64,000 nt of DNA from Paraneptunicella aestuarii (GTDB lineage Bacteria > Pseudomonadota > Gammaproteobacteria > Enterobacterales > Alteromonadaceae): NCBI RefSeq assembly GCF_019900845.1, contig NZ_CP074570.1, forward strand, positions 1,860,001 through 1,924,000. The letters are read 5' to 3'. This document shows positions 1 through 8,621 of the stretch, piece by piece. The position numbers and the translations under genes were made by a program. Below the pieces are notes generated by a model that saw nothing but the letters and a program-made list of their open reading frames with translations, was not told the origin of the DNA and did not search any database. Each line of letters begins with the position of its first letter. Position 1 is the stretch's first letter.

Positions 1-1563
1 TAACTCTAAAGGAGGCTGAAATGCTTGCAATATGCGCTCTGGCAACTGATAGCCTTGCAATAACATGGGCTGACGGAAGTTCAGTTTGCTGTCGATATGC
101 AAATACGGCGTGCGACCAATATTTTGTAAATAAACTCTAAACATGCCGTCCAGCTCCCAAATATCTTTGTTTGCTTCGTTCTGAGCCATGTCTGGTATAT
201 CAATGAGGATAGATGCTGATTGGGGACTATCTGCACCTCTTAATTCCACTTTATCCAGTTCTGCCAGTGCCTGTTTGATGTCATTTAGCATCTTATCTTC
301 TTCGGACATCCATTCTTCTGACAGAAACGCTGTTGAGCTTGAGCTTTGCTCCCGGGGATGCTCTTGCGCATGAGAGTTTGTGTTTTTCTGCTTGTTGGCT
401 GAAAGCATTTCTGGGGGCATGGGATAGCCGTTGTAAGCAAATTCGTTTCCGTAGTTTTTACCTGCGATTAATCTAAACCCGGGTGACTGTTGTGGGCCAA
501 ACTTAACCGGTTGTCGCCATGCCAGATGCAGCATGGTTTCTAGTCCACGCATACGGTTTATATCTCTTGCCAGCTTTTTCAGCGCTAACTGTGATGCTGG
601 CAGTAAGTATGGGCTTCTAATATCGTCTCGGTTGAAGCTATCAACAATATTGGGTACTGATTCAATAAAAATGCTGTCTATTTCAGATAAAGGTAAATAA
701 TCCAGTAAATCGGGGTTTGCCAAGCTGGGATCAATAACATCATTTAGCCAAAAGCGCGGCTTGTTATTGCTAAATGAACAGCCCAGATCGGCAGGGATCT
801 CCCAGTGAGCCAGTTGATATTGCTGCTTCTCTGTTTGAAACGTCATTGCATCATAAATTGCTTGTGGGGTAGATGCTTCTTGAGCTTCATCAAGTTCCTG
901 AGCGTTTTCAGAAGTAGTGATATTGTCTGAGTAGCTTGCGGTTTGAACTCTTTCTTTTAGAGGAAAACTTTCTGGGGAAGACGAGCCCGAATCTATTGTG
1001 TTACTTGATTCCTGTGCTGTTTCTGGCACTTCATCTGGATTTTCACCTGGTCTTTCACCTGGTCTTTCATCAGGCATAGAAAAAGCCATTTGCAGGCTTT
1101 GTATTTGCCTCTCTTCTTCAGACATTCCATTGAGTTGCTCTTCTCTTTCATTGCTTATTGCTCTGCCACCGCGCAGATCCATGCCTTGCTCTTGATAAGA
1201 GGCTTGAGAATGATATTGAGGAAATACATCAACCGGAGTTAAAGGCTCAAATACGCTTTCGTCTATGCTAAATGCTGGTGCGGTTTGCTTTGGAAATGCG
1301 ATGCTTTCCTGTTGATAGCAATTGGGAAGAACCTTGTTTAGACGGCTGATATCTGGGTGCAAATAAGGTGTTAGCAAGTCACGCACACCTTGCATTTCAA
1401 TTGGCTGCAATGCAAAAGGAAAAGATTCGGTGAGTTGCGAGCCATCAATATTGCGTTTGAATACGATGACTTCAATATCGAACCACCAATCAGGCTTTTG
1501 CTGCGCTTGTGCATTGACAGAGAATACACTGGTAGCAGCTATGAGTGCGCTGCATAGCTTCAC
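1..1563 (-). CDS. csiV: CsiV family periplasmic protein (partial, runs off the left edge)
   Basis: The frame is open for 521 codons from a GTG and is still open at base 1. The GTG start gives a signal peptide (MKLCSALIAATSVFSVNAQA). It is followed by WWFDIEVIVFKRN, the hallmark N-terminus of CsiV, which in Vibrio is a peptidoglycan-binding partner of the PBP1A activator LpoA. A second family motif, HLAWRQPV, lies near residue 346, and YLHID is near residue 486. Residues about 110-240 are a Gln/Glu/Pro/Ser-rich, low-complexity stretch with a short ERPGERPGENPDEVPE repeat, so the protein seems longer than usual for the family. It sits downstream of mfd on the same strand, as in related genomes. 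An upstream TTG would add a charged leader and is less likely. Confidence 0.85.
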   Translation of the reverse strand, partial: MKLCSALIAATSVFSVNAQAQQKPDWWFDIEVIVFKRNIDGSQLTESFPFALQPIEMQGVRDLLTPYLHPDISRLNKVLPNCYQQESIAFPKQTAPAFSIDESVFEPLTPVDVFPQYHSQASYQEQGMDLRGGRAISNEREEQLNGMSEEERQIQSLQMAFSMPDERPGERPGENPDEVPETAQESSNTIDSGSSSPESFPLKERVQTASYSDNITTSENAQELDEAQEASTPQAIYDAMTFQTEKQQYQLAHWEIPADLGCSFSNNKPRFWLNDVIDPSLANPDLLDYLPLSEIDSIFIESVPNIVDSFNRDDIRSPYLLPASQLALKKLARDINRMRGLETMLHLAWRQPVKFGPQQSPGFRLIAGKNYGNEFAYNGYPMPPEMLSANKQKNTNSHAQEHPREQSSSSTAFLSEEWMSEEDKMLNDIKQALAELDKVELRGADSPQSASILIDIPDMAQNEANKDIWELDGMFRVYLQNIGRTPYLHIDSKLNFRQPMLLQGYQLPERILQAFQPPLEL

Positions 1564-1681
1564 TTTGATACTCGCTCTTGCTCTTATTTGCTCGTTTCGA
1601 GTTGATGTGTTTTGAGAGAGCCGCAATTTAGCGTCAGAACGAGTCGTTATTCCCTTGCTAAAATTCTTATGTATCAAAGGG

Positions 1682-4600
1682 TTAGGCCGCCTGTTTAGTG
1701 AATTCTTGTAACATATCGCCGATAAGTTTAACACGCTCTTCGGCGTTGTCCGTGTTTATTTTAAATTTCAGTCGTTGTGGGCCATCCAGTTTGTAAATGT
1801 TGGATTGCGCCTGAATTAAACTGATGATAAAGCCGGGATCCACCTTGGTATTTTGGGTGAATTCAATAAAACCTCCGCTCTGACTGGCTTCAATTTTCTG
1901 AATACCTACCTGTTGCGCCAGCATTTTCATTTCACTGATCTTGAACAGGTTTTTGGTGGCATCAGGTAACAAACCAAAGCGGTCAATCAGCTCAACCTGA
2001 ACATCTTCCAATTGATCCATATTCTTGCAGGAGGCAATTTTCTTGTATTGCGACAGTCGTGTATTGACGTCTGGAATATAGTCTTCCGGTAACAGTGCCG
2101 GAATACGTAATTCGATTTCCGTTTGCTTCGCCAATACATTTTCCAAACTCGGCTCTTTGCCTTCTTTTAGGGCTTCAACGGCCAGTTCCAGCATATCCAT
2201 ATACAAGCTAAAACCGATGGTCGCCATTTGGCCTGACTGGTCTTCACCTAATAATTCACCTGCGCCACGTATTTCCAAATCGTGTGTTGCCAGTGCAAAG
2301 CCGGCTCCCAAATCTTCCAATGAAGAAATGGCATCCAGTCGTTTTACTGCATCTTTGGTCATGCGCTTGGGGTGAGGCGTGAGCAGGTAAGCATAAGCCT
2401 GGTGATGAGATCGTCCTACACGGCCTCTAAGCTGATGTAATTGCGCCAAACCTAGATGATCGGCTCTGTCCATAATGATGGTGTTAGCGGATGGTACGTC
2501 GATACCGGTTTCAATAATGGTGGTACACACCAGTACATTAAAACGCTGGTGGTAGAAGTCAGACATAACCCGTTCCAGCTCGCGCTCTCGCATTTGGCCG
2601 TGAGCTATGCCGATTTTTGCTTCGGGTACGATTTCAGCGATTTCGTTGGCGGTTTTCTCAATGGTGTCGACTTCATTGTGCAGGAAGTACACCTGACCAC
2701 CACGCAGGATTTCACGCATAATGGCTTCGCGAACCAGCTGTTTGTCTTTTTGTCTGACAAAGGTTTTTATTGCAAGGCGTTTTGCAGGCGGTGTCGCGAT
2801 GATGGACAAATCACGCATACCACTTAATGCCATATTAAGCGTTCTTGGGATGGGTGTCGCGGTGAGGGTGAGTATGTCAACTTCGGCTCGTAGCGATTTG
2901 AATTTCTCTTTTTGCTGCACCCCAAAACGATGTTCTTCGTCGATGATCACCAAGCCCAGATTAGCGAATTTAACGTCTTTCTGGATCAGCTTGTGAGTAC
3001 CTACCACAATATCGACTTTGCCATTAGCCAGGTTTTCCAGCACTTGATTTTGTTCTTTGGTGCTTCTGAAGCGGGACATCACATCAATGCGCAAAGCCGT
3101 GTCTGCGAAGCGATCAACGAAGTTTTCATAGTGTTGTTGGGCTAATAGCGTGGTAGGGACTAATATCGCCACCTGCTTATTCTGGCTGGCGGCTATATAG
3201 GCTGCACGCATAGCCACTTCGGTTTTGCCAAAGCCCACATCACCACAAACCAGTCTGTCCATGGCGTTGGGTGATTGCATGTCATTGAGTACGGCGCTGA
3301 TAGCTTGTTGTTGATCAGCGGTTTCTTCAAAAGGAAAGCTTTCACTAAAGGCGCGGTAGCCATCCCAGTCTAATTGATATGCATGCCCCGGTTTGGCTGC
3401 GCGCTGAGCGTAGATATCCAGCAGTTGTGCCGCCACATCACGAATCTTCTCTGCGGCTTTTTGCTTGGCTTTTGACCAGGTTTCTGTGCCCAAAGTATGC
3501 AGAGGAGCATGGTCGGTTTCGCCGCCTGTGTATCGACTGATTAAATGCAGTGAGCTTACAGGAACGTAAAGCTTGGCGCTTTTGGCATATTCCAGAGTCA
3601 GGTATTCTGCTGGGATACCACCGACATCAAGTGTTTGTAACCCCAAAAAGCGACCCACACCGTGATCTAGATGCACAACGGCTTGTCCCGGTGTAAGTTC
3701 TGCCAGGTTGCGAATAACGGCGTTTTCATCGGTTGCTTCACGTTTATCGCGTAAACGACGTTGACTTATTTTGTGTCCTAGCAACTCGGTTTCGGTAATA
3801 AAGGCCAGAGCTCCGTCGCTTTCGTGCAGAATAAAACTGTGCTCGACCAGGCCAATACATATGCCAATGGGGGCATGTGTTTTTACGAATTCATTAAAAC
3901 TGGCAACGGGTTCTGGTCGAATATTGGCTTTGCTCAATAATTCCAGAAGGGTTTCTCTGCGACCTTGCGATTCGGCACAAAACAGCACTCGGATTCCTGT
4001 GCTTTTCCATTCTTTAAGCTGTTCCTGTAACTTGATGGTCGGCACTTTGACTTGAGGATTAATGCCAATATCACCAATATTTTCAATCTGATAGTTGATG
4101 GTTTGAGCATTATCTTCGCCTGCATCTTTAAACAAGGACAACCGAGGCCATTGTTTTAATGCTTCGAATAATTGGTCGACACGCAGAAAGAGAGATTCTG
4201 GCGGCAATAAGGGTTTGAGTGGATCCCAACGATATTGTTCATAGCGCTCATTGAGATCGGCCCAGAAGAATTCAGCAGAGTGATACAAGTCACCATGCAT
4301 CATCACTAATGTGTTTTCAGGTAAATAATCGAACAGGGTGGCAGTTTGCTCAAAGAACAGTGGCAGGTAGTATTCGATACCCGCTGGCATGATGCGGTTG
4401 CTGACATCCTGAAAAATAGAGCCCTTTCCTAATCCGGCATCAAACTGTTGTTTGTATTGCTCACGGAAGCGATTAATTGCCGCTTCGTCTGTAGGGAACT
4501 CATGTGCCGGGAGCATACGAATACTTTCAACCGGCTCTTGCGAGCGTTGACTGTCGGGGTCAAAAATACGAATGCTGTCAATTTCATCATCGAACAAATC

Positions 4601-5149
4601 AATTCGGTAAGGGTCTTTGCTACCCATTGGGTAAAGGTCGATGATGCTGCCACGAATGGAGAATTCACTGTGCGCCATAACCTGATTAACGTGGGTATAG
4701 CCTGCTTTTTCCAAACGTCTGCGAAATTGTTCGATATTAAGTGTTTGGCCTTTTTTCAGTATCAGTAGGAATTGCCCGAGATAATCAACCGGAGCCATGC
4801 GTTGCAGTAGCGTATTTACCGGTACGATAAAGATCCCGGGTTCGCTTTGGGTCAGGTGGTACAGGGTTTCCAGACGCTGAGAAATAATATCCTGATGTGG
4901 CGAAAAATTATCATAGGGAAGGGTTTCCCAATCGGGGAATACTTGAACGGGAGCTTGCAAAAAGAATTTGATTTCTTTTTCCAGTTTCAGCGCGCTTGGT
5001 GTATCAGCCGTGACCAGCAAAATGCGTCGTTGACTGGATTTTGCGGTATTGCTTATTGCCAAGGCGGCAGAGCTACCTTTCAGATTTGCCCAATGCTTAT
5101 GATCGCCTGCTTTTGAGGGCAGTACAGGCGCGAAAATACTACTGGCCAT
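1682..5149 (-). CDS. mfd: Transcription-repair coupling factor Mfd
   Basis: This full-length 1155-residue Mfd displaces stalled RNA polymerase from DNA lesions and recruits UvrA in the cytoplasm. The N-terminus is the UvrB-like region (VFPDWETLPYDNFSPHQD). A CarD-like RNA-polymerase interaction domain begins at PGQAVVHLDHGVGRFLGLQ in mid-protein. The translocase core has Walker A GDVGFGKTE, a DEEH box (IIDEEHRFG), TATPIPRTL and QLRGRVGRS. The C-terminal TRCF domain follows. ATG start MASSIF. It lies between a PilZ gene and csiV, all leftward. No truncation or missing motif is visible. Confidence 0.98.
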   Translation of the reverse strand: MASSIFAPVLPSKAGDHKHWANLKGSSAALAISNTAKSSQRRILLVTADTPSALKLEKEIKFFLQAPVQVFPDWETLPYDNFSPHQDIISQRLETLYHLTQSEPGIFIVPVNTLLQRMAPVDYLGQFLLILKKGQTLNIEQFRRRLEKAGYTHVNQVMAHSEFSIRGSIIDLYPMGSKDPYRIDLFDDEIDSIRIFDPDSQRSQEPVESIRMLPAHEFPTDEAAINRFREQYKQQFDAGLGKGSIFQDVSNRIMPAGIEYYLPLFFEQTATLFDYLPENTLVMMHGDLYHSAEFFWADLNERYEQYRWDPLKPLLPPESLFLRVDQLFEALKQWPRLSLFKDAGEDNAQTINYQIENIGDIGINPQVKVPTIKLQEQLKEWKSTGIRVLFCAESQGRRETLLELLSKANIRPEPVASFNEFVKTHAPIGICIGLVEHSFILHESDGALAFITETELLGHKISQRRLRDKREATDENAVIRNLAELTPGQAVVHLDHGVGRFLGLQTLDVGGIPAEYLTLEYAKSAKLYVPVSSLHLISRYTGGETDHAPLHTLGTETWSKAKQKAAEKIRDVAAQLLDIYAQRAAKPGHAYQLDWDGYRAFSESFPFEETADQQQAISAVLNDMQSPNAMDRLVCGDVGFGKTEVAMRAAYIAASQNKQVAILVPTTLLAQQHYENFVDRFADTALRIDVMSRFRSTKEQNQVLENLANGKVDIVVGTHKLIQKDVKFANLGLVIIDEEHRFGVQQKEKFKSLRAEVDILTLTATPIPRTLNMALSGMRDLSIIATPPAKRLAIKTFVRQKDKQLVREAIMREILRGGQVYFLHNEVDTIEKTANEIAEIVPEAKIGIAHGQMRERELERVMSDFYHQRFNVLVCTTIIETGIDVPSANTIIMDRADHLGLAQLHQLRGRVGRSHHQAYAYLLTPHPKRMTKDAVKRLDAISSLEDLGAGFALATHDLEIRGAGELLGEDQSGQMATIGFSLYMDMLELAVEALKEGKEPSLENVLAKQTEIELRIPALLPEDYIPDVNTRLSQYKKIASCKNMDQLEDVQVELIDRFGLLPDATKNLFKISEMKMLAQQVGIQKIEASQSGGFIEFTQNTKVDPGFIISLIQAQSNIYKLDGPQRLKFKINTDNAEERVKLIGDMLQEFTKQAA

Positions 5150-5185
5150 GAATGCTTGAAGATACTTGATTAATTTGTCTTTAGC

Positions 5186-5821
5186 TTACTTTTTCGGCTG
5201 CTTGCGCAACTGTTTTGATTGCAAATGTAAGCTCGCTCTTACCAACAGTTCCTGATCCTGCTCACGGATGCGGGTATAAATGAGCGACACATTGTATTGC
5301 TCTGGTATTTCATCGCAAGCGCTATCTGTGTCAATATTTGTAACTGAGTCTGTTTCGACTTTTTCGCACTTTATCACTTCACCGTAACAAAACACTGCGC
5401 TGGCCTCGACGTCTAAAAAGAGTTTGAGTTCATAGCATGCGCCAACAGGCATCGCTTCAGGTGACTTTAGGGTGAGCCCACTGCCGCCAAACTCAATTGA
5501 TTTAAACTGATGATCAGAGTGATCTTCCTGTCGCAATACATAGGACATGATGAGATCAATCTTGTGTGATTGGTGGTTGAGAAATTCAGCCAGTTCAGTG
5601 GCGTGGTCGCTGAGGTTTCTGAGCGATCTCAATGCCTGCGATTCAATATGAGCGATATCGCTGGCAATGCGAAATGCGTAGGGCATGTGCTCGGTTAGAT
5701 TTTCTTCATCGGGAAGAACGAAATCATCTGGAACGGGAACGGCATTTACATTAACCGCGTGTTTGATGGTGAAGAATTCGTTAAATTTCTCGATTTTCTC
5801 TTCCAGACTTAAATTTTCCAT
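5186..5821 (-). CDS. PilZ domain protein, putative c-di-GMP effector
   Basis: This 211-residue cytoplasmic protein has an alpha-helical N-terminal half of about 110 residues. A PilZ-type beta barrel follows in the C-terminal half (IEFGGSGLTLKSPEAMPVGA, then YELKLFLDVEASAVFCYGEV and ISLIYTR-like strands). The [DN]hSxxG signature appears as EFGGSG, and an arginine pair for c-di-GMP binding is not obvious before it. It may therefore be a degenerate or atypical PilZ. It lies 36 bp upstream of mfd in the same direction, an arrangement known from Alteromonadales. It is probably co-transcribed with mfd. Binding of c-di-GMP is inference only. Confidence 0.8.
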   Translation of the reverse strand: MENLSLEEKIEKFNEFFTIKHAVNVNAVPVPDDFVLPDEENLTEHMPYAFRIASDIAHIESQALRSLRNLSDHATELAEFLNHQSHKIDLIMSYVLRQEDHSDHQFKSIEFGGSGLTLKSPEAMPVGACYELKLFLDVEASAVFCYGEVIKCEKVETDSVTNIDTDSACDEIPEQYNVSLIYTRIREQDQELLVRASLHLQSKQLRKQPKK

Positions 5822-5940
5822 CAGCTAATAAACGCTAAAATATCTAAGATTGACATGGTGTTAGAGTAGTACGGTTGGTTTCGAATTCCAAGTAAATCAT
5901 GGCTTGAAGCTCGCAATTAACCGGAGTTATTTAGCTTTTG

Positions 5941-6555
5941 CTAAACCATTTCAACAAAGGTAAAAGCAACGGCTGCGATCATTAATGTGGCAAAACTGGA
6001 GCGCACGATTTTGGCTGAGGTTGGTTTTTCAAACAGTGGACGTAGCACGCTTCCCATCGCTAACCAGATAAAATCCAGAATTGTGGCGAGTATAAAACAG
6101 GTGGTTGCGGTAGCGATTAAGCCAAGCTGCGGTGATGCTAGTGGTAAAGTAAATTGAGAGAAAAGAGCCAGCAACGCTGCATAAGCTTTGGGGTTGAGTA
6201 GATTTAGAATAAATCCATCAATTAATCCTGGCATTTTTTCAACATTAATATTTGCTTGTTGCGGGCTAAGTATGGGGACTCTAGCTATTTTAACAGCGAC
6301 ATAAATAATATAGAGACCACCCACAACTTGCATGGTCAGTTTTAGGGCTGGAAAGGCTGTAAATAAGGCTGTCAGCCCCAATGTGGTAGTGGTGATAACC
6401 ACTAATAGTCCTAGCAAAATGCCGCTTAGAAAAGGTAGCCCTTGCTTGGTACCTATGGTGGCTCCTGTCGCTGCTAAAGCTAAAGGCGCAGGTCCAGGTG
6501 ATCCCAGTAATAATGATGTAGCTACAACGAGAGAAATAAACTCTTCCATGTTCAA
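5941..6555 (-). CDS. LysE/RhtB family amino-acid exporter
   Basis: This 204-residue inner-membrane protein has five to six hydrophobic segments. Its N-terminus carries the family's LLLGSPGPAPLALAATGA...G...GLPFLSGILLG pattern, and FILNLLNPKAYAALLALFSQF in the middle is the conserved second-half motif. Members export amino acids or small metabolites by proton antiport; the substrate cannot be read from sequence. It lies 25 bp downstream of a PaiB-like gene on the same strand and may share its transcript. Confidence 0.9.
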   Translation of the reverse strand: MNMEEFISLVVATSLLLGSPGPAPLALAATGATIGTKQGLPFLSGILLGLLVVITTTTLGLTALFTAFPALKLTMQVVGGLYIIYVAVKIARVPILSPQQANINVEKMPGLIDGFILNLLNPKAYAALLALFSQFTLPLASPQLGLIATATTCFILATILDFIWLAMGSVLRPLFEKPTSAKIVRSSFATLMIAAVAFTFVEMV

Positions 6556-6580
6556 CCTTCTTTTTTGTAGGGGATGTTGA

Positions 6581-7156
6581 TTACTTTTGCATTTCTTTGG
6601 CTAATGAGTTTGAGCCATTTTCTTGCAGCTTTGAGATAACGTTTTCTCTGTCTTCCAAACTTCGGTTCTGGCTGAACTTGTATTTTCCCTGAATTTCGGT
6701 AATCGCGATTTTTATGCCAACAATCATATTCAGCATGGAGGCTTTGTAGTCAGGTTGCCAGGGATTCGGATTTTGCCTCTCGTAGATTGCACTGAGTTCT
6801 TCGACCAGAGTCTGAAGTTCGTCAGAATCTGTCATTAACTCGGCTTTGCCGTATACATGTACGGCTTGATAGTTCCATGTTGGTACACCTTGTGATTGAT
6901 ACCAGGTTGGGGAAATGTAGTCGTGAGCTCCCTGAAATGTCACCAATATTTCCTGGGATTCAATGGATTGCCATTGAGGATTACGCCGAGCTACATGACA
7001 TAGAAGCTGTTGCTTGTCTTCACTCAGTTTAAAGGGAAGGTGGCTGACAAATGGGCGACCATCTATATTTGAGATGAGTTGACCAAATGCATGGCTCTGA
7101 ATAAAGCGATGGAGTTCTTCCTGATCCTTTACTTCAAAATGCTTGGGAATGTACAT
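6581..7156 (-). CDS. FMN-binding negative regulator, PaiB type
   Basis: This 191-residue protein is close to the usual PaiB length. PaiB-family signatures include YIPKHFEV at the start, IQSHAFGQLIS, VSHLPFKL, and PTWNYQAVHVYGKAELM in the flavin split-barrel region. Family members bind FMN; Bacillus PaiB was described as a repressor of sporulation and protease genes, but the proteobacterial role is unclear. It probably shares an operon with the downstream LysE exporter. A role in controlling that exporter is inference. Confidence 0.9.
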   Translation of the reverse strand: MYIPKHFEVKDQEELHRFIQSHAFGQLISNIDGRPFVSHLPFKLSEDKQQLLCHVARRNPQWQSIESQEILVTFQGAHDYISPTWYQSQGVPTWNYQAVHVYGKAELMTDSDELQTLVEELSAIYERQNPNPWQPDYKASMLNMIVGIKIAITEIQGKYKFSQNRSLEDRENVISKLQENGSNSLAKEMQK

Positions 7157-7285
7157 GATGCTGCCGTGCGTTTGCGAAATATCTGGAGCGATAATAGCGG
7201 GAGTTTAAAGTGGTGTCCTATTTCATTTCTCTATACATGAAATAGGACAAATCTATTTCTATATTAATATGTTGAATGCTCGAAC

Positions 7286-7470
7286 CTAAATTACTGTTCC
7301 AAATAATCAGTCACATACAGAAAGTAGTGAGCAGACCCTCAGCCCCGCTTCCCACTTAATGAATGGGCGAAGCGGCAGTGGAGACTCCAGGGATTCCTTT
7401 CTTCAATAAAGAGGCGTCGAGTCTGCGATCAATTTCTGTAGGTGACTTACAGTTGTGTACACTTACTTAG
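7286..7470 (+). repeat. Dispersed palindromic element, copy A (185 bp)
   Basis: This is a long imperfect inverted repeat. The left arm runs CTAAATTACTGTTCC...CAGTCACATACAGAAA, then GCAGACCC. The right arm, read in reverse complement, runs CTAAGTAAGTGTACAC...AAGTCACCTACAGAAA, then GCAGACTC. Related copies lie at 34084-34214 and, inverted, at 46326-46478. Copies A and C also share the internal GGAGACTCCAGGGAT. The last bases supply the TAA stop codon of the yhhN-like gene. No clear target-site duplication and no ORF are seen. With the 129 bp before it (7157-7285, probably the paiB promoter region), this fills the gap between the two genes. Confidence 0.85.
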
Positions 7471-8138
7471 ATGTTCGTGTTATCGACAAGCGCCTTGTTC
7501 TCTTTTTGCAGATTTAAGATACCTCGAAGAATGAGTAATTGAGCCACATAGTAGGTGGTCATGATCAGATAGCGCTCATTGGGGATGGGTTCAATAAACT
7601 TATTCCAGGCAATCATTGAGTCTGAAATGATAAATGAAAAAGCCCCGAAGAAGTGGAGCAGGCTATGTCGCCATGCAAATATGGCAAACACACCCATTGA
7701 CGCTATTACGCTGATATAAGCCGACACTGGTATCGCCAATTCCCCGGCAATAGGAATAACCTTTACTCCCATAGTGGCTGTCATACCCAATACAACGATC
7801 GTTAGTAACATTTTTGTCATATGGCGAGTTTTGTTTTTCAAACCCCAAAAAGCAGCTATGTAAAAAATGTGCCCGATAAGAAAAGAAGAAAGCCCAAAAA
7901 GGAAACTATTTTGGATGTTAATTGACAGGAAAATATCACCAAAAGAGCTAAACAGTAATGCAAGTGTTGTGAATGTGCGTAACTTACCTTCCAGTTCTGT
8001 ATAGGAGTAATAAATCAGTAAGAATATGGGGGTTGCTTTTACAATAAAGTCTAGTGGGTAAGGACGAAAGTCCAGTGAGATTAGGTAAGCAACAGAAATA
8101 ATTATGAAAGCTAAAACGATTTTGATCCCTTTGTTCAC
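7467..8138 (-). CDS. YhhN family (TMEM86-like) lysoplasmalogenase
   Basis: This 223-residue polytopic membrane protein has about eight hydrophobic helices. Family motifs are LLFSSFGDIFL, then FLFGLSSFLIGHIFYIAAF, and ISDSMIAWNKF near the C-terminus; the conserved Asp residues of these motifs are thought to be catalytic. Family members hydrolyse the vinyl-ether bond of lysoplasmalogens. The start is a GTG with a weak ribosome site. The stop codon lies inside the end of a palindromic repeat element. The gene stands alone, divergent from the chemoreceptor gene. Confidence 0.85.
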   Translation of the reverse strand: MNKGIKIVLAFIIISVAYLISLDFRPYPLDFIVKATPIFLLIYYSYTELEGKLRTFTTLALLFSSFGDIFLSINIQNSFLFGLSSFLIGHIFYIAAFWGLKNKTRHMTKMLLTIVVLGMTATMGVKVIPIAGELAIPVSAYISVIASMGVFAIFAWRHSLLHFFGAFSFIISDSMIAWNKFIEPIPNERYLIMTTYYVAQLLILRGILNLQKENKALVDNTNI

Positions 8139-8524
8139 TGCAAGGCTTCTTCTTAAAAATGATTATGGTTTGCTAGCATGCATCGAAAGCCTCTTCGGCG
8201 CAAGATTTCAAATTAAGCTGTCTAAAATGTTTCACATAAATGCGTCAGAATCTTAATGGTGAATCATACTTTAGTCTAAACACCCCGATAAATAGGTTAA
8301 AAAATGACAACTTTTACGTCATGAGAGTTAGCCTTTTTGCGTCAAAGTGTGAATCTTATATTGAATTAAAATGCTTTATAAACAATATTTTGGCATTTAA
8401 CTCTTTGTGAGTGTTATTTCATGTGTTCAATGGTGAGGAATGCTTGAGGTTAAAATATGATCCTTATCAATGACAATTCGATAATATTATGTAAAATAAA
8501 TTCCGGATTGAGGGCTGATAGAGT
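8139..8524. other. Divergent intergenic region between yhhN and the chemoreceptor gene
   Basis: This AT-rich stretch separates two divergent genes. It must hold the yhhN promoter and any distal control sites for the chemoreceptor gene. No ORF, RNA gene or strong hairpin was recognised in it. Confidence 0.5.
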
Positions 8525-8551
8525 TAAAAGTTTGGAGATTTAGCCCGATAT
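8525..8551 (+). promoter_or_regulatory. Sigma-28 (FliA)-like promoter upstream of the chemoreceptor gene
   Basis: TAAAAGTTT is followed, at near-consensus spacing, by GCCCGATAT, close to the FliA consensus TAAAGTTT-N11-GCCGATAA. It lies about 70 bp before the chemoreceptor ATG. The ATG has a good ribosome site (AGGAG, about 8 nt upstream). Chemoreceptor genes are classical FliA targets, so the match is biologically sensible, but it was judged by eye. Confidence 0.55.
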
Positions 8552-8621
8552 AAAATAGTTGGGTCAGTGAGGGGAAACTCAAAGCAGTGCTCAGCCATTT
8601 TCAAATGTAGGAGTTATTTGG

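Noticed and set aside
1682..5149. Possible frameshift or split in mfd
   Set aside because: The frame is continuous over 1155 residues with all expected domains, so it is intact.
7157..7470. Insertion sequence with a transposase
   Set aside because: The palindromic element contains no ORF; its size and structure suit a non-autonomous element or REP-like repeat, not an IS.
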